NCBI RefSeq assembly: GCF_041902845.1
Contig: NZ_CP159486.1
Span: 3,534,001 to 3,598,000, forward strand
From: Limibacterium fermenti
GTDB lineage: Bacteria; Bacteroidota; Bacteroidia; Bacteroidales; Dysgonomonadaceae
DNA: 64,000 nucleotides
Reading direction: 5' to 3'
The translations under genes and the position numbers were made by a program. A model generated the notes under the pieces. That model was not told where the DNA came from. It worked only from the letters and a program-made list of their open reading frames with translations, and did no database searches. How positions within the stretch are numbered: the first letter of the stretch is position 1; the number at the start of each line of letters is the position of its first letter. Positions 26,544 to 35,277 of the stretch are shown in pieces.

Positions 26544-27728
26544 ATGAACTATCATTTAATGATCGACGAGAAATTTATCGACGACTTTATAGCCGACGCC
26601 GAACGCGCTGCGCCCGGAAACAATACCTACCTCGTGTCGTTATATACGCCCGAACCGCGCTATACCCGTTCGCCGCTGATCACCTACGTCAAATCGGTGG
26701 AGCGGTATTGGTTCGACCATATTGCCGCATCGCTGTCCGATAACGACCGGGTGTTCATCCATTGGCTCGACCGCCGCGTGTACCGCATCCTTCTTGCGCT
26801 TCCTCCGCACATCACGACGGGCATCTTCTGTTGGATGGGCGATTTGGTCGCCACCCCGCTGTATCTGTTTGACAAAGATATTCTGGAGCCGCAAAGTTAT
26901 GCGTTCTTCCGGAAGTATAAGAAAGGAAAGTTTCAGCCTTTCGCCCATCACGGCAAACTGAAGAATGCGCTCATGCGCCTGCGCCATATCTATCGGCGGC
27001 TGCATGCCCCGGCCGAATGGCGGACAAAAAAGAAGGTGATGCACCGCCTCGATCTGTTTTTCCATTGGAGCGAAATCGATTACCGGTGGGTCGAAGAACG
27101 TTACCCGGGGTTCGGGGCCGCGTTTGTCTATTTCTTTTACGGCGTAGGGACACAGTCCATCGCTTCCGGCACCGTCCGCACCGCCCCCTCCGGCGGGGAA
27201 AAGCCGCTAACGATATGGCTGGGCAATTCCGCCACCATCGAAAACAACCATTTCGAAGCATTGGACGCGCTGTCCGGATTGCAAAACGAAAACATCGAAA
27301 TCATTTGCCCGCTGAGCTATGGCGAGCCGGTCGATTCGAAATACACCACCGATGTCATCCGTAAAGGACACGCGTTGTTCGGCAACCGTTTCCGCCCGTT
27401 GCTGGAGTTTCTCGACCGCGACAACTATTACGCCCTTTTCGAGCGGGTCGACTTCGTCGTCATGAATCACATCCGCAGTCAGGCGGCGGGAAATATATTC
27501 GCGTTCCTGGCGGCCGGGAAGCCTCTCTTCATGAACGAGAAGAGCAGCTTGTACCGGCTGCTGATCGAAAAACGAATACCGAACGTCGACACGATCCGCC
27601 ATTTACAGAGCCTTTCTTTTAAAGAGATGATTCAAGAGATGACTGCGAAGCCGGACAATCACGAAGCCCTGCAAAATCTTTTGGATGAACGCCAGAAAGA
27701 AGCGAATCTGAAAAAACATCTCGGATAA
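26544..27728 (+). CDS. WecF-like 4-acetamido-dideoxyhexose glycosyltransferase (Glyco_transf_56-like)
   Basis: 394 aa, no signal and no membrane segment. The pattern matches TDP-Fuc4NAc:lipid II transferases of the WecF type: FIHWLDRRVYRILLALPPHI and GIFCWMGDLVATPLYLFDK in the N-terminal half. In the C-terminal half are LTIWLGNSATIENNHFEAL, CPLSYGEP, FRPLLEFLDRDNYYALFERV and VVMNHIRSQAAGNIFAFLAAG. In enterobacteria WecF adds Fuc4NAc to the undecaprenyl-linked intermediate. Here it lies 28 bp behind an aminotransferase-acetyltransferase pair, so it would use their product on a lipid-linked or protein-bound glycan (inference). Confidence 0.72.
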   Translation: MNYHLMIDEKFIDDFIADAERAAPGNNTYLVSLYTPEPRYTRSPLITYVKSVERYWFDHIAASLSDNDRVFIHWLDRRVYRILLALPPHITTGIFCWMGDLVATPLYLFDKDILEPQSYAFFRKYKKGKFQPFAHHGKLKNALMRLRHIYRRLHAPAEWRTKKKVMHRLDLFFHWSEIDYRWVEERYPGFGAAFVYFFYGVGTQSIASGTVRTAPSGGEKPLTIWLGNSATIENNHFEALDALSGLQNENIEIICPLSYGEPVDSKYTTDVIRKGHALFGNRFRPLLEFLDRDNYYALFERVDFVVMNHIRSQAAGNIFAFLAAGKPLFMNEKSSLYRLLIEKRIPNVDTIRHLQSLSFKEMIQEMTAKPDNHEALQNLLDERQKEANLKKHLG

Positions 27729-27753
27729 CGGTTGCCCGGGGCCGGGAATGACT

Positions 27754-29205
27754 TTAAGCGGAGCGCTTTTTTTTCGAATCGAACCAGTGTTTGATTTCTT
27801 CGCTCATCTCCAGCTTAAGAAGGCGGCATATAAACAAATACGCGAAGCCGGTCAAGACCGCATTTGCCAAAATATAAAGGAGATTGTTTTCGACGGGACG
27901 GGTAATCCAATAGGATGCGGCGGCACAAACGAACGCCACCAGCATATACGGCAGAATATCGCATACAAAGCGGCCGGGAGTATATGAGACCGCCTTTTTG
28001 GCCATAACCGACGAAATAATAAGGATAATGAGTACGTAGACCACCCAACTGGCAGCCAATCCCATGATACCTTCCCGAAAAAACAAGACGATTAACATCA
28101 ACAGCACCACGCCTTTCACCACTTCGAGCCCTAAAAAGAAATCCGACCGTTCGCGCGCGATAAACAGTTCGTTGAAAATAAAGGTAAACGGAAAAAACAT
28201 CCCGCCCAATGTCAACACCTGGAAATACGGAACCGATGCGAGCCATTTCTCTCTGAAGAAGAGAAAGAAAGTGGGTTCGGCAACGACAATCATCACAAAG
28301 CCGATGGGAAATGAAAGAAAGGCTATTGATTTCATCATTTTACTCACCACCCGTTTCAGTCGTTCGGTTTGGTCGTTGATTTCCGAAAGAATCAGCACCG
28401 ATACCGACCGAAACGTGTCGGACAACATCGTGAAAGGGATCTCCTGATACTTTTTTGCCCGATCGAAGAAAGCCACCTGGTTCATCGGATAAAACACCGC
28501 AATCAAACTGGGATAGATATTGTTGACGACCGACTGGATAATGGACGTCAGCAATAATTTGTTACTGAATCCGAAAAGGGATTGCAGGGCTTTCTTCTCG
28601 AAACTGCGGGACGGTCGCCAGGGCGAATAAATCCACAAAAACACGGTCCGTAAAAAAGCGTATAACATCTGCTGAACAACCAACGCCCACACCCCGTAAT
28701 GCAACAGCGCCATCGTTATAGCCACGATATTGGCGACGAGCAAGGCCCACATATTGGTCTTGGTCAACCCTTTGAAGTCGGCTTTTTTTGTAAGGCGAGT
28801 ATATTGGACCGTCCGAAAAGCATTGAAAACAATTCCTAAAAATAAGACACGCGACACGGCGGACAGCAAGGGAGCGTTAAAAAGCGATGCAATGGCCGGG
28901 GCAGCAAAAAAGAGTACGGCATATAAGAGAACACTCAGTCCGACATTAAAATAAAATACCGAACTGTATTCTTCTTCGCCGACATCTTTCCGGTTAATCA
29001 ACGCCCGTCCGAAACCGCTATCGATGAGGATCGGGATAAAAGCCATGAAGACACTGAGCGAGCCGATCAATCCGTAATCCTCCGTAGAGACGATATTCAT
29101 CAGCACCAGCATGCTCACAAAATTGAGCAGTTGCTGCCCGAATTTATCGAGGAAACTCCACAAAAGCGAAGAGATCGTCTTTTTCTTTAACGCAGAATCT
29201 GCCAT
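27754..29205 (-). CDS. Wzx-type oligosaccharide flippase (MOP superfamily)
   Basis: 483 aa from the ATG at 29205. The frame extends upstream to a TTG at 29238, but a perfect TAnnTTTG element at 29226-29233 lies inside that extension, so the shorter start is right. The protein has about 12-14 hydrophobic segments and the polysaccharide-synthesis flippase pattern SSLLWSFLDKFGQQLLNFVS at the N-terminus, with FGFSNKLLLTSIIQSVVNNI in the middle. It should flip lipid-linked oligosaccharide across the inner membrane. It converges on the WecF-like gene with a gap of 25 bp that holds a small CCCGG/CCGGG hairpin. Confidence 0.88.
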   Translation of the reverse strand: MADSALKKKTISSLLWSFLDKFGQQLLNFVSMLVLMNIVSTEDYGLIGSLSVFMAFIPILIDSGFGRALINRKDVGEEEYSSVFYFNVGLSVLLYAVLFFAAPAIASLFNAPLLSAVSRVLFLGIVFNAFRTVQYTRLTKKADFKGLTKTNMWALLVANIVAITMALLHYGVWALVVQQMLYAFLRTVFLWIYSPWRPSRSFEKKALQSLFGFSNKLLLTSIIQSVVNNIYPSLIAVFYPMNQVAFFDRAKKYQEIPFTMLSDTFRSVSVLILSEINDQTERLKRVVSKMMKSIAFLSFPIGFVMIVVAEPTFFLFFREKWLASVPYFQVLTLGGMFFPFTFIFNELFIARERSDFFLGLEVVKGVVLLMLIVLFFREGIMGLAASWVVYVLIILIISSVMAKKAVSYTPGRFVCDILPYMLVAFVCAAASYWITRPVENNLLYILANAVLTGFAYLFICRLLKLEMSEEIKHWFDSKKKRSA

Positions 29206-29225
29206 ATTGACCGGTTTTCGTTTTG

Positions 29226-29233
29226 CAAAAATA
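29226..29233 (-). promoter_or_regulatory. Promoter -7 element of the flippase gene
   Basis: TATTTTTG on the minus strand, a full TAnnTTTG match, 21 bp from the ATG at 29205. No good -33 TTTG was seen. It rules out the upstream TTG start. Confidence 0.6.
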
Positions 29234-29277
29234 AGCAACTTTTTCTTATCTGTCGCCCCAAAGAAGAGAGAATCGTG

Positions 29278-29285
29278 TATCTTTG
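29278..29285 (+). promoter_or_regulatory. Candidate promoter -7 element upstream of queG
   Basis: TATCTTTG, a full match, divergent from the flippase promoter 45 bp away. The start codon of queG is 185 bp downstream, so the leader would be long. That leader contains an inverted repeat (CCCCCTTA / TAAGGGG, about 29368-29393) that looks like a dispersed repeat. Confidence 0.45.
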
Positions 29286-29469
29286 AACTTATTTTTACCC
29301 CCTCCGGGTTATCGCCTTCGCCCGTTTTAAGTCAAGAGGACTGTTGCAGTAGCCGCATCCTCTCGCTCTCCCCCTTAACGTAAGGCGTAAGGGGAGTATC
29401 CGGGGACGGGGTAAATAACAAATCGTTGAGTTCGCAATTAAAACTGTTTGATGTTTGGTAGATAAGTTG

Positions 29470-30393
29470 ATGACATTCTCTGAAGAAATAAAACAACAAG
29501 CGTTTGCGCTGGGGTTTGATGCCTGCGGTATCTGCCGGGCCGAGGACAGCGGCCGTGAAGCCGAGTACATGCGTTGGCTCGCCGACGAATGCCATGCCGA
29601 CATGGGATATCTGGAACGGAATATCGATAAGCGGCTCGACCCTCGGTTGTTGATAGAAGGAGCGAAATCGGTCATCTGCGTCGCCCTGAATTATTATCCG
29701 CAACGCACGTTACCCGACAACGTGCCGCAATTCGCCTATTATGCTTACGGACAAGATTATCACGACGTCCTGCGCGACAAATTGAAACGGCTGTTCGATT
29801 TTATCAAGCAGCGTGCACCGGAAGCGGAAGGCCGTTATTTCAGCGACTCGGCGCCGGTGTTGGAACGCTATTGGGCGGCGCAATCCGGATTGGGGTTTGT
29901 GGGAAAAAACAGTCTCCTAATCATTCCCCGCAAAGGTTCGTATTTCTTTTTAGGCGAACTGATTCTCAACCTGGAACTCGAATACGATGCCCCGTTAACC
30001 CGCTCGTGCGGTAAGTGCCGCCGGTGCATGGATGCCTGTCCCACGCAAGCCATTGAAGCGCCTTACCGCATCAATGCCAAACGGTGCATTTCGTATCAAA
30101 CCATCGAGAACAAAGGCGAAATCGATAAAGAACTTGCGCCTTGCCTGCATAATAATGTCTACGGTTGCGATATCTGCCAGAAGGTATGCCCTTGGAACCG
30201 TTTTGCAACGCCCCACCATACCCCTGAGTTTAATCCGTCGGATGAATTTTTATCGCTCGACGCCGACAAACTGCTGGAAATGAATGTAGAAGATTATCAG
30301 CGTATCTTTAAAAAATCGCCGGTAAAACGGGCTAAGTTCGAAGGATTAAAAAGAAATATCCGCACGCTCGATGGTGCGACGGGAAAAAAATGA
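29470..30393 (+). CDS. queG: Epoxyqueuosine reductase
   Basis: 307 aa from the ATG at 29470; the in-frame TTG at 29455 is less likely. N-terminal cobalamin-binding DUF1730-type domain (FDACGICRAED, YLERNIDKRLDPRLLIEGAKSVICVALNYYP, SDSAPVLERYWAAQSGLGFVGKN). The ferredoxin-like part has two [4Fe-4S] sites in CGKCRRCMDACPTQAI and CDICQKVCPWN. The enzyme performs the last step of queuosine synthesis, reduction of epoxyqueuosine in tRNA. It is somewhat shorter than forms with C-terminal HEAT repeats, which is common in Bacteroidetes. Confidence 0.95.
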   Translation: MTFSEEIKQQAFALGFDACGICRAEDSGREAEYMRWLADECHADMGYLERNIDKRLDPRLLIEGAKSVICVALNYYPQRTLPDNVPQFAYYAYGQDYHDVLRDKLKRLFDFIKQRAPEAEGRYFSDSAPVLERYWAAQSGLGFVGKNSLLIIPRKGSYFFLGELILNLELEYDAPLTRSCGKCRRCMDACPTQAIEAPYRINAKRCISYQTIENKGEIDKELAPCLHNNVYGCDICQKVCPWNRFATPHHTPEFNPSDEFLSLDADKLLEMNVEDYQRIFKKSPVKRAKFEGLKRNIRTLDGATGKK

Positions 30394-30532
30394 CAAAGAG
30401 ACTTTTGGGACAAGGAGACCGGGGGACGGGGAGAAGGAGATGATAATGCCTGCGGCGATACACGCGCTACGCGTGATAATGGCTAACGCCGATAGTGGAA
30501 GACAAAAAGTGCGGGAGACAGAGAAAATCCAT

Positions 30533-30553
30533 TCATAACTCATAATTCAAAAC
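30533..30553 (+). repeat. Short heptamer run (TCATAAC, TCATAAT, TCAAAAC)
   Basis: Three 7-bp units in one phase just upstream of the ruvB promoter. A looser G-rich stretch with 7-bp spacing lies at about 30407-30435. Both belong to the heptamer-array type but are short. Confidence 0.55.
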
Positions 30554-30582
30554 TCTTTTTTCTGCAAGTCAGGATTATTCGC

Positions 30583-30590
30583 TATTTTTG
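30583..30590 (+). promoter_or_regulatory. Promoter -7 element of ruvB
   Basis: TATTTTTG, a full TAnnTTTG match. It overlaps an in-frame TTG (30588) that would otherwise be the ruvB start. Transcription should begin near 30597, so the mRNA leader before the ATG at 30603 is only about 6 nt. Confidence 0.7.
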
Positions 30591-30602
30591 CAAACAATAG
30601 AT

Positions 30603-31628
30603 ATGGAAGAAACCTTTGATATACATAGCAACCGCCATTTTCAAGAACCCGAACGGGAATTTGAGAATGCATTGCGCCCGCTCACTTTTGCCAGCTTCAA
30701 CGGTCAGGAGAAGATCGTCGAGAACCTCAATATATTCGTCCGTGCCGCCCGCTTACGGGGCGAATCGCTCGATCATGTGTTATTGCACGGCCCTCCCGGG
30801 CTGGGAAAGACCACGCTTTCCAACATTATCGCCAATGAGTTGGGCGTCGGGTTCAGGGTGACTTCCGGACCGGTGTTGGATAAGCCGGGCGACTTGGCCG
30901 GTATCCTGACCTCCCTCGAAGCGAACGATGTATTGTTCATCGACGAAATACACCGGTTAGCCCCGGTGGTAGAAGAATATCTATATAGTGCGATGGAAGA
31001 TTACCGTATCGATATCCTCATCGATAAAGGCCCCAGCGCACGTTCCATCCAGATTGACTTGAACCCGTTCACCCTGATCGGGGCGACAACGCGCAGCGGA
31101 TTGCTCACCAGCCCCTTGCGCGCGCGTTTCGGCATCAATATGCACTTGGAATATTATGATATGGAAACGCTTACGGGCATTGTATTACGGTCGGCCGGCA
31201 TTTTAAAAATCGGCTGCGACCGCCGGGCCGCCGAAGAAATCGCTTCCCGTAGCCGCGGCACGCCTCGCGTTGCGAATGCCCTTTTGCGACGGGTGCGTGA
31301 CTTTGCGCAAATCAAAGGCACGGGTAAGATCGATCACGCCATCGCATCGTATGCCCTGGAAGCATTGAATATCGACGTTCATGGATTGGACGAAATAGAC
31401 AACAAAATCCTACTGACCATCATCGACAAATTCAACGGCGGACCGGTAGGCATTACCACCATCGCCACCGCGGTAGGTGATGATGCCGGAACAATCGAAG
31501 AGGTTTACGAACCTTTCCTGATTAAGGAAGGATTTATTAAACGAACGCCCCGAGGCCGCGAAGCAACCGACTTGGCTTATCGTCATTTAGGACGTAAACG
31601 TCAAGAAGAACAAGGACTGCTGTTTTAA
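30603..31628 (+). CDS. ruvB: Holliday junction branch-migration ATPase RuvB
   Basis: 341 aa. Starts MEETFDIHSNR at 30603. AAA+ ATPase with Walker A GPPGLGKTT near residue 62, Walker B LFIDEIHRL, sensor I GATTRSGLLTSPLRARFG, and the C-terminal winged helix (EEVYEPFLIKEGFIKRTPRGREAT). It forms hexamers that drive branch migration with RuvA. Length and motifs are standard. An imperfect hairpin over the stop codon (GAACAAGGA/TCCTTGTTC, 31608-31640) may end transcription. The downstream gene is convergent. Confidence 0.98.
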   Translation: MEETFDIHSNRHFQEPEREFENALRPLTFASFNGQEKIVENLNIFVRAARLRGESLDHVLLHGPPGLGKTTLSNIIANELGVGFRVTSGPVLDKPGDLAGILTSLEANDVLFIDEIHRLAPVVEEYLYSAMEDYRIDILIDKGPSARSIQIDLNPFTLIGATTRSGLLTSPLRARFGINMHLEYYDMETLTGIVLRSAGILKIGCDRRAAEEIASRSRGTPRVANALLRRVRDFAQIKGTGKIDHAIASYALEALNIDVHGLDEIDNKILLTIIDKFNGGPVGITTIATAVGDDAGTIEEVYEPFLIKEGFIKRTPRGREATDLAYRHLGRKRQEEQGLLF

Positions 31629-31640
31629 TGATCCTTGTTC
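31608..31640 (+). terminator. Possible ruvB terminator hairpin
   Basis: Nine-base arms GAACAAGGA and TCCTTGTTC around a 15-base loop that includes the stop codon. The trailing sequence CTCTTTC is only weakly T-rich, so termination is uncertain. Confidence 0.4.
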
Positions 31641-31744
31641 CTCTTTCAAAAGAATATTTTAGTGATTCGCACAGCGGTAGATTAAAAAAGATCGACTTCA
31701 CCGCATGAAACGATTATCTGAAATTTTATTTGTATCTTCTTTTT

Positions 31745-33130
31745 TCAGAACTTACTGAAAATCATTTCGAGCTTCATATTCTCCGGTTGTTTATCGAGCC
31801 GTACGGCTGTCGGCATCATCTGATTGGAGACACTCGTCACTTCAACTTGTCCTGTACGACTATTCGTTTGGGTAGTAACATCTACGGGAATAAGATAATA
31901 TTCCAAATCAAACGCCTTGTAATTGTTTTGTTCGTTATAATAATTGACTAACGCCGATATATTATTGAAACTATACGAATAGGTCGTCGCATTGAATGCT
32001 GCGGAAAGAAAACCGGTTCGGTTATCGGGCATCTTTCCTTCCTCGAAGAAGCCTTGTAACGAATCTTTATGAATCAACAACAGATAAGAAGGCGGACTCA
32101 GCTTGACGGCCGCATCTTCATAGACTTCCGGATCAGCATATAAGGTAAGCGCGGCCAGATTTATCGATTGCCCTTCACCTAAACGCGAGTGTATATCGGA
32201 GAAAGGGAATTTTAATTTGGTATATACTCCTGCAGGACTTTTGATATAAGAATGCGCGGAACCGGGAGCAAGCAACTGCTCATTGTTATTCTCAACCGTA
32301 TTGACCTGAGCCACTTCCGGGGTAATATTCAACTGCAAAGCAGTACTGCGAATCGTATCGGTTTTCTGCGAAGAACCTTTCGGATCGTTATACTTATAGT
32401 GCACATACAACGAAGAGAGACTCACATTGAGGATGGTACTGCTGCCGAAACCGGTTGTCACATATACTCCGGGGAAGAACTTGCGGAAACTATCAGCATC
32501 GGAAAAGCTCCCATGCCCTGTCTTTTTATATTCGGTGAGGAATTTTTCACCTAACTCCAACGGCAATTTCACCCCGATTTCATAAATCAACATCGTATCG
32601 ACAGTGTACGCCGACGTGTAATACGCTTCTTTGCGATACACGGCATTCTTTCCGGTAAAGGTTGCGGAGCCCAATTCCGGCGACTGATAATACTCATCCG
32701 GAGAGACATTCGTATAATTGTTATTCGGGAGTTGTTTATTCAAGCCGTATACCAATACCTGCATGGGCGACAACGAGTCTCCGATGATCGACGTATACGA
32801 AACCAACAAGCGGACGGAATCGATCGCCCGCACGTCATCGTGAAAACCGATGCCTTCCGGAAGATAAAATTCTCCCATATAATCGGATTTGATGGACCCG
32901 AACACCGGGTCGACATATTCGCCCAACACCGGATATTTTGTGCGGGAGAAAATCGAATCGACCTGAACCGTTTCAGCCGACAAAGTGAGGGTATCGACAT
33001 TCATCGCAAGCCCTTCGCCATCAGGCTGAATGCTAAAGCCTATTTTTTCGAGATTATCGTTACAAGCAAAGGCGAGCATCACGAAAAAAGAGATGCAAAC
33101 CGCTTTGTATATCAGTGAGGGAACTTTCAT
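31745..33130 (-). CDS. DUF4270-like lipoprotein
   Basis: 461 aa. Lipoprotein signal ends at MLAFAC (residue 23). The remainder is mostly beta-strand, with a pattern I associate with the DUF4270 family of Bacteroidetes lipoproteins (RTKYPVLGEYVDPVFGSIKSDYMGEFYLPEG). The function is unknown. It lies 149 bp downstream of the glycogen-synthase-like gene in the same direction. A TAnnTTTG match (minus strand, 33136-33143) sits so close to the ATG that it would give a leaderless mRNA, so a weaker match at 33158-33165 (one mismatch) may be used instead. Confidence 0.72.
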   Translation of the reverse strand: MKVPSLIYKAVCISFFVMLAFACNDNLEKIGFSIQPDGEGLAMNVDTLTLSAETVQVDSIFSRTKYPVLGEYVDPVFGSIKSDYMGEFYLPEGIGFHDDVRAIDSVRLLVSYTSIIGDSLSPMQVLVYGLNKQLPNNNYTNVSPDEYYQSPELGSATFTGKNAVYRKEAYYTSAYTVDTMLIYEIGVKLPLELGEKFLTEYKKTGHGSFSDADSFRKFFPGVYVTTGFGSSTILNVSLSSLYVHYKYNDPKGSSQKTDTIRSTALQLNITPEVAQVNTVENNNEQLLAPGSAHSYIKSPAGVYTKLKFPFSDIHSRLGEGQSINLAALTLYADPEVYEDAAVKLSPPSYLLLIHKDSLQGFFEEGKMPDNRTGFLSAAFNATTYSYSFNNISALVNYYNEQNNYKAFDLEYYLIPVDVTTQTNSRTGQVEVTSVSNQMMPTAVRLDKQPENMKLEMIFSKF

Positions 33131-33279
33131 TGTTTCAAAAATATATGTTTTAACCGCGCAAATATCCGAAAAAATAACCGGATAGGAAAACTGTTCCGTC
33201 TGTTTCTTTCAAATTTTAAACATATTTGTATTTCATAGAAACATACGCCCTTTCCATTAAGATTTTATAAGTGAAGCCA

Positions 33280-34095
33280 CTACCCTATCTTATCGTAGAA
33301 AGCATCGATTTCTTCGACGCTCTGGTCAAAATCCGCTTTATACGGAAGAAACGGTATTTGCTTTTCCTTCACATAGGCCTTGATGCGTTTATCGATAGCG
33401 GGAACGCCTTGAATGACCCCGTCGGAATAATCGACGGCTAATTTGGTCAGATTCACAAAGTCCATTTCGCCCCGGGCCTTAACCAAATCGATTTCGGAAT
33501 CGCCGATGGTATCGAAACGGAGCTTATCGGCAAAACTATCGTGGAACGATTTGGTGAACACATCATCGTATACCGAATAAACCACCTTCGCGTTGCTGAA
33601 GCAGGGATCATCGGCATATCCCCGTTTGATATACAAAGGCGCCAAAGCGGTAAACCATCCGTGGCAGTGAATGATATCGGGTATCCAGCGAAGTTTTTTA
33701 ATCGTTTCCATGACACCCCGTACAAAAAAGATGCTCCGCTCGCCGTTGTCGTCGTATTCCTCGCCGTTTGCATCGACAAACAGTTCCTTTTGCTGGAAGA
33801 AATCTTCGTTGTCGATGAAATAGACTTGCATGCGTGCCGCCTGGATAGAGGCCACCTTGATTATGAGGGAATGATCGGAATCGTCGATGATCAGATTCAT
33901 TCCCGATAAACGGATGACTTCGTGCAGTTGGTTGCGACGCTCGTTAATCGTCCCGTACTTCGGCATGAACGTGCGTATTTCCCTTCCTCTTTCCTGAATA
34001 GCCTGCGGTAAATAGCGGGATATATTCGATATAGTGGATTCTTCTAAATAAGGGTAAATTTCTTGCGTAATGTATAAAATTTTCTTCTGCGCCAT
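33280..34095 (-). CDS. Glycogen/starch synthase-like protein, N-terminal (GT5) domain only
   Basis: 271 aa. It matches the N-terminal Rossmann domain of ADP-glucose type starch synthases: KKILYITQEIYPYLEESTI, FMPKYGTINERRNQLHEVIR, FFVRGVMETIKKL, PDIIHCHGWFTALAPLYIK. The C-terminal GT-B half that holds much of the sugar-nucleotide site is absent, and there is no frameshifted remainder downstream. The usual K-x-G-G-L loop at the N-terminus is replaced by YPYLEESTI, so normal synthase activity is doubtful. It is divergent from panC and has a good promoter of its own, so it looks like a kept gene with a changed role. Confidence 0.75.
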   Translation of the reverse strand: MAQKKILYITQEIYPYLEESTISNISRYLPQAIQERGREIRTFMPKYGTINERRNQLHEVIRLSGMNLIIDDSDHSLIIKVASIQAARMQVYFIDNEDFFQQKELFVDANGEEYDDNGERSIFFVRGVMETIKKLRWIPDIIHCHGWFTALAPLYIKRGYADDPCFSNAKVVYSVYDDVFTKSFHDSFADKLRFDTIGDSEIDLVKARGEMDFVNLTKLAVDYSDGVIQGVPAIDKRIKAYVKEKQIPFLPYKADFDQSVEEIDAFYDKIG

Positions 34096-34120
34096 GGGAA
34101 CAATTGTTGTAAATTGAGCA

Positions 34121-34154
34121 CAAAGATAATAAAAAAAATCCGCATAAATACAAA
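34121..34154 (-). promoter_or_regulatory. Promoter of the glycogen-synthase-like gene
   Basis: On the minus strand: TTTG (34154-34151), 22-bp gap, TATCTTTG (34128-34121), full match. Leader of about 20 nt to the ATG at 34095. Confidence 0.75.
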
Positions 34155-34289
34155 ATATTCCGGCCTGTTTTTTGTAATCGATTAATAATAAAAATAATAG
34201 TAGTCATTCCCGGGAGCATTGCTTGGAGCGAAACCCCCGGTTTGCCGTATTTTTTACCTCGCGGCTTTCGCTATGTGATAAATATTTTG

Positions 34290-34297
34290 TTGCTTTG
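34290..34297 (+). promoter_or_regulatory. Candidate panC promoter -7 element
   Basis: TTGCTTTG, one mismatch to TAnnTTTG, 22 bp upstream of the ATG at 34319. It lies inside a longer open frame that starts at 34223 and argues for the shorter protein. Confidence 0.5.
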
Positions 34298-34318
34298 CAG
34301 TCGGAAACAACAAACAGG

Positions 34319-35161
34319 ATGAAAGTCATAACAAAAATATCCGATTTACAAGGCGAGCTTTCGCACGCACGGGAGCAGGGCAAGAGCATCGGGCTGGTAC
34401 CTACCATGGGAGCGTTGCACGAAGGGCATGCCGCGCTGGTAAAGCAAAGCGTCGGCGACAACGACGTGACGGTGGTGAGCGATTTCGTCAACCCCACCCA
34501 ATTCAATAATCAAGAAGATTTGCGGCTTTATCCGCGCACCCTCGATGCGGACGTAGCCTTGCTCGAACATATCGGCGCAGACATCGTATTCGCCCCGCCG
34601 GTGGAAGAGATGTATCCCGAACCCGACACGCGGCAGTTCGATTTCGGCCCGCTCGGCGAGGTGATGGAAGGAGCGTTCCGGCCGGGGCATTTCAACGGCG
34701 TGGCGCAGATTGTCAGCAAACTGCTGATAACGGTGGAGCCGGATAAGGCTTATTTCGGCGAAAAAGATTTCCAACAGATGGTTATCATCAAAGAGATGGT
34801 CCGGCAACTTGCGCTTCCGGTGGAAATTGCCGGCGTGCCGATTGTCCGCGAAGAAAGCGGGCTGGCTTTGAGCAGCCGTAATGCACGACTGTCGGACGAA
34901 GAACGCGCCCGGGCGGCGGGCATCTACCGCACGCTGAGGCGGAGCTTGTCGTTCTATCCTGAAAAGACACCTGCCGAAGCCACACGGTTTGTCACGGAGA
35001 CGATAAACAATATCGACGGGTTACACGTTGAATACTACGAAATTGTGGATGCGCACACGCTTCAACCGGTGGACGATTGGCGGACGGCGGAAAGCATCGT
35101 GGGTTGCGTGACGGTCTATTGCAATGACGTAAGGCTGATCGATAATATCCGGTATAAATAA
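34319..35161 (+). CDS. panC: Pantothenate synthetase
   Basis: 280 aa from the ATG at 34319; a frame opening at 34223 would add 32 residues unlike the family. It has the PanC HIGH-like motifs: GLVPTMGALHEGHAALVKQ, VVSDFVNPTQFNNQEDL, RPGHFNGVAQIVSKL, YFGEKDFQQMVIIKEM, LALSSRNARLS. It joins pantoate and beta-alanine with ATP in coenzyme A synthesis. panD, which makes beta-alanine, follows after a 311-bp gap that is largely heptamer arrays, so the two genes form a two-step unit. Confidence 0.97.
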   Translation: MKVITKISDLQGELSHAREQGKSIGLVPTMGALHEGHAALVKQSVGDNDVTVVSDFVNPTQFNNQEDLRLYPRTLDADVALLEHIGADIVFAPPVEEMYPEPDTRQFDFGPLGEVMEGAFRPGHFNGVAQIVSKLLITVEPDKAYFGEKDFQQMVIIKEMVRQLALPVEIAGVPIVREESGLALSSRNARLSDEERARAAGIYRTLRRSLSFYPEKTPAEATRFVTETINNIDGLHVEYYEIVDAHTLQPVDDWRTAESIVGCVTVYCNDVRLIDNIRYK

Positions 35162-35167
35162 AATATA

Positions 35168-35230
35168 GAGACTGGAGGTTAGTGATTAGAGGTTGGAGGT
35201 TGGAGGATAGAGGCTGGAGATTGGAGATGC
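35168..35230 (+). repeat. Heptamer array E (GAGGTTG), 9 units
   Basis: Nine phase-constant units between panC and panD: GAGACTG, GAGGTTA, GTGATTA, GAGGTTG twice, GAGGATA, GAGGCTG, GAGATTG, GAGATGC. The same monomer GAGGTTG recurs behind ligA at 39099-39147. Confidence 0.92.
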
Positions 35231-35277
35231 GGGGAATCATCATCCTGTAAAAACTCAAGTTTCGCAAGGAACTTAAG

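Noticed and set aside
34223..34318. 32-residue N-terminal extension of PanC
   Set aside because: A promoter-like TTGCTTTG lies inside it and PanC proteins start close to the motif VITKISDLQ.
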